Source: CAG-791 sp963593905 (GTDB taxonomy: Bacteria > Bacillota > Clostridia > Lachnospirales > Lachnospiraceae). Taken from it: 34,851 nt of DNA. The translations under genes and the position numbers were made by a program. The DNA is taken from contig CAVBBL010000028.1 in the NCBI GenBank assembly GCA_963593905.1, positions 1 through 34,851 of the forward strand, read 5' to 3'. A model generated the notes under the pieces. The model saw only the letters and a program-made list of their open reading frames with translations, had not been told where the DNA came from and did no database searches. Positions 18,393-25,905 of this stretch are shown here, in pieces (position 1 is the stretch's first letter; each line of letters starts with the position of its first letter).

Positions 18393-19694
18393 TCAGCTGC
18401 GCCGCACCAGCATTACAGAAAGCAGAATGGTCAAAAGCTCCACCAAAGGCATGATGCCCCAGAGAATACTGCCGCCGAAGAAAGCGGGGAACAGCAGAAT
18501 AAACAGGCAGGAGAGAACCAGATTTCGGCACAGGGAGACTGCCAGGGATGCACCGGTCTTTAAAATAGACTGCAGATAGTAGCTGGAGAGCACATTGAGT
18601 CCCATCATGAGGAAGGCCGGGAAGTACAGGCGAAGTCCATAATCAGCCACTGCATTAAGAGCCGGTGTCATAGCCAGAAAGATTTGGCAGATCTGTCTGG
18701 GAAAAAGAATGCCAAGGAGTGCAAAAACAATCCCCATAGCCCCGGCTGTCAGATAGGCAAGTTTGGAAACCTGACGGATCCTTTGCTTTTCACCGGCACC
18801 CAGGTTCGTAGAAATAATGGGCTGTACCGCCTGTCCCACACCGGTAAAGAGGGAGTTAAACAGGATGGCGCAATTGGCGATGACACTGTAAACAGCCAGA
18901 GCATCACTGCCGTTATAACGCAGCATCTGGATGTTAAAAAGGAAAACAGTGATGGCGTTGGCCAGCTCATTGACAGAACCGGAGATGCCGCTGGCGACAA
19001 TAGTGCCAAGGTTATGGGCAATCCGGGTGGGACGCTCTATGCGCATGGTATTGCGGGCGCTGAAAAAATGCGTGACGTTGATACTGCACTGGGTGACCAT
19101 GCCCAGGGCGGAAGCCAGAGCGGCGCCGCCCATTCCCCACCCAAAAGGGAAGACGAAGAGAATGTCCAGAAAAACATTTAATATGCCGCCTGCCATAACC
19201 GCGGCCATGGCCCGGCCTGGATCCCCATCTGCCCGCACCAGGATGGAAAGAAAATTGGAAAAAATGGCAAAGGGGAAGAAGAGAACAATGTAATGCATGT
19301 ATCCCATGGAATAGGGAAGCAGTGTCTCATTGGCCCCCATAATGCGCAGGATATCTTCCGAAAAAAGAAGGAAAAGAATCCACAAAATTATGCAGAAAAC
19401 GCAAAGGGCTGCCAGAGACAGGGTAAAAATCTGGTTAGCCCTTTTATGGTTGCCGGCACCTCTGTGCACATTCATGTGGACGGCAGCGCCTACGCCGAAG
19501 AGGATGCCCATGGAAAAAATAAAACTGATGGGCGGCGTGGTGAGATTAAGGCCGGAGAGACCGTCAGCCCCCACTCCTTTGCCGATGACGATGGCATCAG
19601 TCATGGTATAGATAGACATCACCATAGCACTTCCCAGCGCAGGGATGAGAAAACGAAAATAAAGTTTACGGATATTGTCTTTCAGCAGATTCAT
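18393..19694 (-). CDS. MATE-family multidrug efflux transporter
   Basis: A 433-residue integral membrane protein with about twelve helices. The N-terminal pattern FRFLIPALGSAMVMSIYTMTDAIVIGKGVGADGL is typical of the MATE (NorM/DinF) family, antiporters that expel cationic drugs using Na+ or H+ gradients. Two homologous six-helix halves are visible, the second beginning near LGTIVASGISGSVNELANA. The ATG at 19694 has GAGG close upstream; an in-frame extension to 19757 would run into a terminator-like hairpin. It is divergent from a MerR-type regulator, the usual drug-sensing arrangement, which suggests but does not prove control by that protein. Confidence 0.9.
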   Translation of the reverse strand: MNLLKDNIRKLYFRFLIPALGSAMVMSIYTMTDAIVIGKGVGADGLSGLNLTTPPISFIFSMGILFGVGAAVHMNVHRGAGNHKRANQIFTLSLAALCVFCIILWILFLLFSEDILRIMGANETLLPYSMGYMHYIVLFFPFAIFSNFLSILVRADGDPGRAMAAVMAGGILNVFLDILFVFPFGWGMGGAALASALGMVTQCSINVTHFFSARNTMRIERPTRIAHNLGTIVASGISGSVNELANAITVFLFNIQMLRYNGSDALAVYSVIANCAILFNSLFTGVGQAVQPIISTNLGAGEKQRIRQVSKLAYLTAGAMGIVFALLGILFPRQICQIFLAMTPALNAVADYGLRLYFPAFLMMGLNVLSSYYLQSILKTGASLAVSLCRNLVLSCLFILLFPAFFGGSILWGIMPLVELLTILLSVMLVRRS

Positions 19695-19730
19695 AATTAC
19701 CTCACGTAGGCGATTTCTCCGATGCGATCT

Positions 19731-19768
19731 GGCATGGATGACGTGTACGTCATCCATGCCGTTTTTTT
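19731..19768 (+). terminator. Orphan plus-strand terminator between the MATE and MerR genes
   Basis: A perfect 14-bp stem, GGCATGGATGACGT/ACGTCATCCATGCC, with a GT centre is followed by seven T. Both neighbouring genes read away from it, so it ends no annotated plus-strand gene. It may shield or attenuate the MerR gene or end an antisense transcript. Confidence 0.8.
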
Positions 19769-19785
19769 ATTGCGCGTCAGCAAGG

Positions 19786-19820
19786 CATAGTATAAACTAT
19801 GAAGTGACTTTATAGTAAAG
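19786..19820 (+). promoter_or_regulatory. Likely operator/promoter of the MerR-type regulator
   Basis: Two palindromes sit just before the gene: CATAGT-ATAA-ACTATG (19786-19801) and CTTTA-TAG-TAAAG (19808-19820). The second resembles dyads bound by MerR-family drug regulators. Autoregulation is inferred. Confidence 0.5.
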
Positions 19821-19827
19821 GAAAAAC

Positions 19828-20571
19828 ATGCACATGAATTCCTGTAAAAATATCCATGAAGTAGCCAGTTTATACAATTTACCTGTCTCTACGTTGCACT
19901 ATTGGGAAAAGGAAGGACTTTTTGCAACGGAACGGAATCAGGAAAACGGATATCGGCTTTTTTCCCTGGCAGATATTCTGAATGTGTGGGAGATCGTTTT
20001 CTACAGAGATATGCATATTCCCATCCGTGAAATCCGGGAACTGATTCATGATGATATTGATGCCATAGAGGCGTGCTATAATCAGCAGGAACAGGTTCTG
20101 CAGGAGCAGCTGCGCAGGACACAGAAGATTCTGTCCAGATTAGAGGAACAAAAGGAAATGGTTCTGATGATCCGCAGATTGAAAGAACATCCTTTCAGAG
20201 AATCCGTGCCGGATATTGCATACTGCTGTCGGGATACTTTTGACCTGTCTTCCATACAGGCTTCCCTGGAGGATCCTCACAATATTTGTCTGGTGATAGC
20301 AGGTGTGCACCATGATCATGTGGAGAGAGGAATCGTTCTCACGACCGACAAGGAGGATGTGATCTGGCAGAGAGATAATGGAAAAAAGTATATGGAGTTC
20401 CTTTTAAAAGCCGGCAGTGAGGATCCCAATGATAATAACATGGCAGAGATTTCAAAGCAGGTCCGCACCAGGGGACTGCGGACGGGGAAAGTGATCGGCA
20501 GATATCTGATGATGGGGAGCGAGGAGGGAAAGCGTTATGAGTATTACCGGGCATGGATAGAGATCGAGTAA
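19828..20571 (+). CDS. MerR-family transcriptional regulator
   Basis: This 247-residue protein begins with a MerR winged helix-turn-helix (about 8-75: IHEVASLYNLPVSTLHYWEKEGLF, NGYRLFSLADIL). A coiled-coil dimer helix follows (about 85-125, rich in Gln/Glu/Leu), then a 120-residue effector domain of unrecognised type ending in YRAWIEIE. MerR proteins activate promoters with long spacers by twisting DNA when they bind a ligand. The C-terminal domain could bind a drug or metabolite. The start has GG about six bases upstream (AAAGGAAAAAC); a second ATG two codons later is possible. It probably regulates itself and the divergent MATE exporter. Confidence 0.88.
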   Translation: MHMNSCKNIHEVASLYNLPVSTLHYWEKEGLFATERNQENGYRLFSLADILNVWEIVFYRDMHIPIREIRELIHDDIDAIEACYNQQEQVLQEQLRRTQKILSRLEEQKEMVLMIRRLKEHPFRESVPDIAYCCRDTFDLSSIQASLEDPHNICLVIAGVHHDHVERGIVLTTDKEDVIWQRDNGKKYMEFLLKAGSEDPNDNNMAEISKQVRTRGLRTGKVIGRYLMMGSEEGKRYEYYRAWIEIE

Positions 20572-20620
20572 TCAAACTGTTACGCTGCAGGTACGCATTC
20601 TGTGTAAAAATGTCCTTTGT

Positions 20621-20680
20621 CAGTTGCCTACGCAGCTGCTTAGCCGGTTGAGCAGCGATTGCGGTGGGCAGTTGGCAGAA
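20621..20680. other. Imperfect long hairpin downstream of the MerR gene
   Basis: GCTGCT/AGCAGC (20635/20651) is extended by CGCA/TGCG and TTGCC/GGCAG pairs with bulges. It lacks an adjacent T tract, although a run of nine T follows at about 20710. It could be a poor terminator or a remnant of a small repeat element. Confidence 0.35.
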
Positions 20681-20787
20681 TGTCATAAAATAAAGATTGT
20701 TAAAAAAGAGTATTTTTTTTTAGATAGCAGAGAATATAATGATGTAGGGAAAAACTTCCTCTCGGGAGAAAGTTCTTGAAAGGAAGT

Positions 20788-20817
20788 TTGGAACTTTTGA
20801 CTCTGGTATCTTATAAT
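20788..20817 (+). promoter_or_regulatory. Promoter of the ABC exporter operon
   Basis: TTGGAA (20788-20793), 18 bases, TATAAT (20812-20817). The -10 is a consensus match. Apart from this and the hairpin at 20621, the 370-base gap before the exporter shows nothing else. Confidence 0.55.
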
Positions 20818-20942
20818 GAAAAGAAGCGTCAAAGAGAAAATTATTTCTGTGGTTCTGCAGGCAGAGCAGAAGGAGCAAACAGAAATATATCGGAACCTTT
20901 GGCACTGCTTAAATAAAAGTAAAAAGAAGGAGCAGAAAAGGA

Positions 20943-22700
20943 ATGTTAAAATTATTCAAAAATCTGGGAAAACGGGACTGGCTGCTGATGCTGCTGTCTC
21001 TGGTTTTCATCATTGCAGAGGTAGCACTTAATCTGACAATGCCGGGGTATATGGCTGATATCACCAGTCTGGTGCAGACAGACGGCAGCACTTTGGGACA
21101 GATCATTTCGGCCGGCGTCAAGATGCTGCTGTGTGCAGTGGGCGGTCTGGTGGCAGCTGTGCTGACCAGCCTGTGTTCGGCCAGTGTCTCTACTTCTTTT
21201 TCTGCGACCCTTCGCAGAAAGATGTTTGCCAGAGTACAGGATTTCTCCATGGAGGAGATCGGCCATTTTTCAACAGCCAGCCTGATTACCCGTTCTACTA
21301 ATGATGTCACCCAGGTACAGGTGATCATCACCATGGGACTGCAGCTTCTGGTCATGGCGCCTGTCATGGCCGTGATGGCAATCATGAAGATTTCCCATAA
21401 GAAAGCCGCATGGACATTCTCCACCGGTGTGGCAGTGGTGCTGCTGCTCTTGATCGTGGGTATCTGCATGGCTGTCGTTATTCCTCAGTTCAAGAAGATT
21501 CAGGAACTTACAGATGATCTGAATCGGATCACCAGAGAGAACTTAAACGGTATTTCCGTCGTACGCGCCTACAATGCGGAGGAGTATCAGGAAAATAAAT
21601 TTAAACATGCCAACGACACACTGACCAATATAAATCTCTTTGCGCAGAAAGTCATGGCAATGATGTCTCCCGGTATTTCACTGGTCATGAGCGGTCTGTC
21701 TCTGTCCATTTACTGGATTGGTGCCAGCCTGATCAATGAGGCACCTTTGGAATACAGAGTACAGATCTTTTCTGACATGATGGTATTTTCTCAATATGCC
21801 ACGCAGGTGGTCATGTCCTTTATGATGCTGGCGATGATCTTTATGATCGCTCCCAGAGCGGCGGTTTCCGCCAAGCGTATCCAGGAAGTGCTGGATATGA
21901 AGGCTGTGATCAAGGATGGAAATGTCAAAGAAGGTAAGGATGGCCAGCGCGGCGAGATCGTCTTTGACAGAGTTTCCTTTAAGTATCCCAACGCAGAGGA
22001 CTATGTGCTCCGGGACATTTCCTTTACCGCGAAGAAGGGAGAAACAGTGGCAATCATCGGTGCCATTGGCTGCGGCAAGAGTACGGTAGTGAATCTGATC
22101 CCGCGTTTTTATGATGTTACAGAAGGTGCGGTTCGTATCGACGGCGTGGATGTGAAGGATTATGAGCAAAAGGCACTGCGTGACAAGATCGGCTATGTTC
22201 CGCAGAAGACCTTCCTGTTCGGCGGCACCATCGAGTCCAACATTTCCTACGGCAATCACGGCAAGGGTGATCTCTCTGAGGCAGAGTTAAAAGAAGCTTT
22301 GGATATTGCGCAGGCCAGCGAGTTTGTAGAAAGCCAGGAAGAGGGAAGCAAGGCTAAGGTGACGCAGGGCGGCACGAACTTCTCCGGCGGTCAGAAGCAG
22401 AGAATGTCTATCGCCAGAGCGATTGCCGGCAAGCCGGAAATTCTGATCTTTGACGATTCTTTCTCAGCATTGGATTACAGGACAGATAAGGCACTGCGCA
22501 AGGCACTTTCCGAAAAATGCAAGGATGCCACAAAGATTATCGTGGCACAGCGCATCGGCACGATCCGTGATGCGGACAGCATCATTGTGCTGGAGAAAGG
22601 CAAAGTGGCAGGCATAGGAAAACACGAAGAATTGCTGGAAAACTGCGAAGTCTACAGAGAAATTGCTCTGTCTCAGCTCTCCAGGGAGGAACTTGCATAA
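20943..22700 (+). CDS. ABC exporter half-transporter with degenerate ATP site (subunit 1)
   Basis: A 585-residue half-transporter: a six-helix exporter membrane domain (about 1-320) fused to a nucleotide-binding domain. Walker A is GAIGCGKST (about 373-381) and the signature FSGGQKQR is canonical. The catalytic Glu after Walker B is replaced by Asp (IFDDSFSALD, Asp504-Asp505) and the switch His by Gln536 (VAQRIGTI). Such changes mark the non-catalytic site partner in heterodimeric exporters like BmrC/BmrD and TM287/288. Its stop overlaps the next start (TAATG), supporting a 1:1 complex. The start is preceded by AAAAGGA. It probably exports drugs or lipids from the inner leaflet. Confidence 0.92.
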   Translation: MLKLFKNLGKRDWLLMLLSLVFIIAEVALNLTMPGYMADITSLVQTDGSTLGQIISAGVKMLLCAVGGLVAAVLTSLCSASVSTSFSATLRRKMFARVQDFSMEEIGHFSTASLITRSTNDVTQVQVIITMGLQLLVMAPVMAVMAIMKISHKKAAWTFSTGVAVVLLLLIVGICMAVVIPQFKKIQELTDDLNRITRENLNGISVVRAYNAEEYQENKFKHANDTLTNINLFAQKVMAMMSPGISLVMSGLSLSIYWIGASLINEAPLEYRVQIFSDMMVFSQYATQVVMSFMMLAMIFMIAPRAAVSAKRIQEVLDMKAVIKDGNVKEGKDGQRGEIVFDRVSFKYPNAEDYVLRDISFTAKKGETVAIIGAIGCGKSTVVNLIPRFYDVTEGAVRIDGVDVKDYEQKALRDKIGYVPQKTFLFGGTIESNISYGNHGKGDLSEAELKEALDIAQASEFVESQEEGSKAKVTQGGTNFSGGQKQRMSIARAIAGKPEILIFDDSFSALDYRTDKALRKALSEKCKDATKIIVAQRIGTIRDADSIIVLEKGKVAGIGKHEELLENCEVYREIALSQLSREELA

Positions 22701-24685
22701 TGGAAAAAGAAAATAAAGACATCACAGCGCAGGAAGAAATGGTTCAGGAGACGAGCGCAAATAAGAAATTGACACCTGCCGAGGCAAAGGAAGCCAGGAA
22801 AAGAGCAAAGGTAGAAGCCCTGGAAGCCAGAAGAAAGGCTATAGAGGAAATCAAACGCAAGAAAATGAAGGAAGTGGATCCTAACGGAGAGAACGCAGAG
22901 GGATCCAGTAAGCCCAAGAATATGATGGGAACCTGGAAAAAGATTCTTGTCTATGGCAAGCGCTTTACACCACTGTTAGTGATCGGCGTACTTTTTTCTG
23001 CTGCCGGCACTGTACTTTCCCTGGTGAGTCCCGGACTGTTAGCAGTAATCACCAACTTAATTACAGCAGGTCTTAAACCGGATGCCTCCGGCGTTGCTGC
23101 TGTAGATATGACACAGGTTTTTCGAATCGGAACTTTTCTGGTGATTTTGTATATCATCAGCAGTTTGTTATCGGCACTGGAAGGGTGGATCATGGCATTT
23201 ATCACCCTTCGCTTCTCTCAAAAACTCAGGGAAGATATCTCTCATAAAGTCAACCGTCTTCCCATGTCCTTTTTTAATGATAAGACCATCGGTGATACGC
23301 TTTCCCGTGTGACCAATGATGTGGATACGATCAGCGGCACCATGAACCAGAGTATCGCTACATTGATTTCCTCTTTGATCATGTTCGTGGGCAGCCTTGT
23401 GCTGATGATCATGACCAATGGGCTGATGACCCTGACAGCAGTGGCAGCTACCATTCTTGGTTTTATCATCATCTTTCTGATCATGATGCGCAGCCAGAAA
23501 TACTTTGAGAAACAGCAAAAGTGTCTGGGTGAGATTGACGGTCATATCGAAGAGATGTTCAGCGGCCATACAGTAGTGAAGGCCTTTAATGGGGAGGAAG
23601 CATCCCAGGCTAAATTCGATGAGCTCAATGAAGAACTTCGCCACAGTGGATTCATGGCAGACTGCATATCCGGTCTGATGCTGCCTTTGATGAGCCTGGT
23701 GGGCAGCCTTGGCTATGTGTCTGTCTGCGTGGTAGGCGGTTCTCTTGCACTGGAACACAAGATCACCTTCGGTGCCATCGTGGCATTCCTGATGTATGTA
23801 ACTTATTTCAGCCAGCCTTTGAGTCAGCTGGCAGAGGTCATTCAGTCCCTGCAGCTGGCTGCAGCAGCCGGAGAGAGAGTTTTTGAATTCCTGGATGCAG
23901 AGGAGATGCCGGAGGAAGACGGCAAGATTGAAAAGCTGGAAAATGTTAAGGGTGAGGTGACCTTTGATCACGTGAAATTCGGTTATGATCCGGAGAAGGT
24001 CATCATTCACGATTTCAGCGCCAAGGCAGCACCCGGTCAGAAGATTGCCATCGTAGGTCCCACCGGCGCCGGCAAGACCACATTGGTGAACCTGCTCATG
24101 CGATTCTTTGAAGTGCAGGGCGGCCAGATCACTATCGACGGTATTCCCACAAATCAGATCAGGAGAGAGGCAGTGCGTTCTGAGTTCTGCATGGTTTTGC
24201 AGGATACATGGCTCTTTGAGGGTACGATCAGAGACAATCTAATCTACAGCACGCCGGGAGTGACGGAAGAGAAGATGAAGGAGGCCTGCAAGGCGGCCGG
24301 ATTGGATTACTTTATCGGCACACTGCCGGATGGCTATGATACCGTGCTGAATGAGCAGATGACCCTGTCCCAGGGACAGAAACAGCAGCTGACCATTGCC
24401 AGAGCGATGATCGCAGACAGGCCTATGCTGATTCTGGATGAGGCTACCTCCTCCGTGGATACCAGAACTGAGCTTCTGATTCAGGATGCCATGGACAAGC
24501 TTATGGAGAACAGAACTTCCTTTGTCATCGCCCACAGACTCTCCACGATCAAGAATGCAGATTTGATTCTGGTATTAAAGGACGGCGATGTCATCGAGAG
24601 CGGAAAGCACGAGGAACTGATGGCGAAGAACGGCTTCTATGCAGATCTGTACAACAGCCAGTTTGATGAGACGCAGGCCTCCTGA
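22700..24685 (+). CDS. ABC exporter half-transporter, catalytic partner (subunit 2)
   Basis: A 661-residue half-transporter with an unusual charged N-terminal extension (about 1-75; Lys/Glu/Ala-rich, likely helical, cytosolic) before the six-helix exporter domain. The nucleotide-binding domain has Walker A GPTGAGKTT (from 453), the catalytic Glu581 in LILDEATSSVD and switch His612 (IAHRLST). Its signature is degenerate, LSQGQKQQ (from 556) instead of LSGGQ. This complements subunit 1, so the complex has one active and one degenerate ATP site. Translation is coupled through the one-base overlap, and GGGAGGA lies just upstream. Confidence 0.93.
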   Translation: MEKENKDITAQEEMVQETSANKKLTPAEAKEARKRAKVEALEARRKAIEEIKRKKMKEVDPNGENAEGSSKPKNMMGTWKKILVYGKRFTPLLVIGVLFSAAGTVLSLVSPGLLAVITNLITAGLKPDASGVAAVDMTQVFRIGTFLVILYIISSLLSALEGWIMAFITLRFSQKLREDISHKVNRLPMSFFNDKTIGDTLSRVTNDVDTISGTMNQSIATLISSLIMFVGSLVLMIMTNGLMTLTAVAATILGFIIIFLIMMRSQKYFEKQQKCLGEIDGHIEEMFSGHTVVKAFNGEEASQAKFDELNEELRHSGFMADCISGLMLPLMSLVGSLGYVSVCVVGGSLALEHKITFGAIVAFLMYVTYFSQPLSQLAEVIQSLQLAAAAGERVFEFLDAEEMPEEDGKIEKLENVKGEVTFDHVKFGYDPEKVIIHDFSAKAAPGQKIAIVGPTGAGKTTLVNLLMRFFEVQGGQITIDGIPTNQIRREAVRSEFCMVLQDTWLFEGTIRDNLIYSTPGVTEEKMKEACKAAGLDYFIGTLPDGYDTVLNEQMTLSQGQKQQLTIARAMIADRPMLILDEATSSVDTRTELLIQDAMDKLMENRTSFVIAHRLSTIKNADLILVLKDGDVIESGKHEELMAKNGFYADLYNSQFDETQAS

Positions 24686-24733
24686 GTATGATTGCAACTT
24701 AGCCACAACACAGAACAAATGAGTTAAAAAAAT

Positions 24734-24794
24734 GAGTCATTAGGAAACAGGTCATTAGGAAATGGCTTATCAGGAAGTGGTTCATTAAGAAAAT
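24734..24794. repeat. Four degenerate 15-16-bp tandem repeats
   Basis: Units of the form GGTCATTAGGAAATG repeat four times with decreasing similarity after the exporter operon. No gene or stem is formed. Origin and role are unknown. Confidence 0.6.
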
Positions 24795-24870
24795 AGCTTC
24801 GAAATAAGATTGTGTTAAATTGCAAGTTCAACTTGAACATTTGTAGTTAAAAAGTTATAAGATTGTATGA

Positions 24871-24917
24871 AAAGATTCGGATTTTTCTCTGACGAGAAAG
24901 TCCGGATCTTTTTTTAA
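24871..24917 (+). terminator. Terminator after the ABC exporter operon
   Basis: AAAGATTCGGA-TTTTCTC pairs with GAGAAA-TCCGGATCTTT and ends in seven T. Confidence 0.88.
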
Positions 24918-24930
24918 AACCGTCTAAAGA

Positions 24931-24984
24931 TTGACAAAAATCTGCAATGTGTTATTTTAAAAGAAAAAGTTAGTCGCAACTAAC
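24931..24984 (+). promoter_or_regulatory. Promoter and operator-like palindrome of the second ABC operon
   Basis: TTGACA (24931-24936), 16 bases, TATTTT (24953-24958). Just downstream is GTTAGT-CGCA-ACTAAC (24969-24984), a dyad placed where a repressor would block transcription. The regulator is not identified. From 24985 to the start codon at 25140 nothing else is recognised. Confidence 0.5.
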
Positions 24985-25139
24985 ACGTGGAATAAGTGCC
25001 TGCTCATAGATAAGCGGGCTAACCAAGAAAGAGTCGGCGGAGGCCATGTGAAAAATCGCATAGCAGGAAAGTGGTCAATGATCGGGATTCTAAAGGGAAC
25101 GCTTTGATACTTTGATACATTGACAGAAAGAGAGGGAGA

Positions 25140-25850
25140 ATGAGTGAGCAGTGTTTTTTACAAATCAGGGATCTGAAGAAAAGCTTCGGAGAAGGGGATA
25201 CCAGGCAGGAGGTACTGCGAGGACTTTCCTTTGATGTAGAAAAGGGGGAATTCTGCGTGCTTTTGGGACCTTCCGGTTCCGGAAAGTCCACTTTACTGAA
25301 CATCATCGGTGGCATTGATGGAGCGGACAGCGGCCAGATTTCCATAAATGGTGATCTTCTGGAAAGCATGGATGAGACTGCCCTGACTCTGTATCGCAGA
25401 AGGCATTTGGGATACGTCTTTCAGATGTACAATCTCATCGGCAATCTGAATGTGAAAGAGAATATAGAAGTAGGAGCGTACCTGGCGAAGAAACCCCTGG
25501 ATGTGGATGAACTGCTGCAGACATTGGGACTGTGGGAACATCGCTATAAGCTGCCCAATCAGCTCTCCGGCGGTCAGCAGCAGAGAGTTTCTATCGGCCG
25601 CGCCATTGTAAAAAATCCGGATCTTTTGCTTTGTGATGAGCCTACCGGCGCCCTGGATTATAAGACCAGCAAGGAAATTCTGGAGCTCATCGAAAAGGTC
25701 AACAGGCAGTATGGAAATACGGTCATCATGGTGACGCACAATGAGGCAATCCGTCAGATGGCAGATCACTGCATTCGTCTGCGGGACGGCCTGGTGCGTC
25801 ACAATGATCACAATGATCATCGCATTGCAGCTGCACAATTAGAGTGGTAG
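25140..25850 (+). CDS. ABC transporter ATPase, MacB/LolD type
   Basis: A 236-residue cytosolic ATPase with Walker A GPSGSGKST (43-51), the Q-loop in GYVFQMYNLIGNLNV, the signature LSGGQQQR, Walker B LLLCDEPTGALD and the switch His in MVTHNE. The YVFQ...NL and EPTGALD wording is typical of the MacB/LolD/FtsE class, which powers mechanotransmission through FtsX-type permeases rather than direct import. The C-terminus is histidine/asparagine-rich (RHNDHNDHR). AGAGGGAG lies just before the ATG. The permease gene follows, and no two-component sensor is adjacent. Confidence 0.93.
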   Translation: MSEQCFLQIRDLKKSFGEGDTRQEVLRGLSFDVEKGEFCVLLGPSGSGKSTLLNIIGGIDGADSGQISINGDLLESMDETALTLYRRRHLGYVFQMYNLIGNLNVKENIEVGAYLAKKPLDVDELLQTLGLWEHRYKLPNQLSGGQQQRVSIGRAIVKNPDLLLCDEPTGALDYKTSKEILELIEKVNRQYGNTVIMVTHNEAIRQMADHCIRLRDGLVRHNDHNDHRIAAAQLEW

Positions 25851-25905
25851 GCCTGCAAAAATATAGGAAGACGTGGAAAATAACACAAACAAAGAAAGGA
25901 TTGCG

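Noticed and set aside
20797..20817. TTGACT plus TATAAT as the exporter promoter
   Set aside because: The spacing is only about nine bases. TTGGAA with an 18-base spacer fits better.
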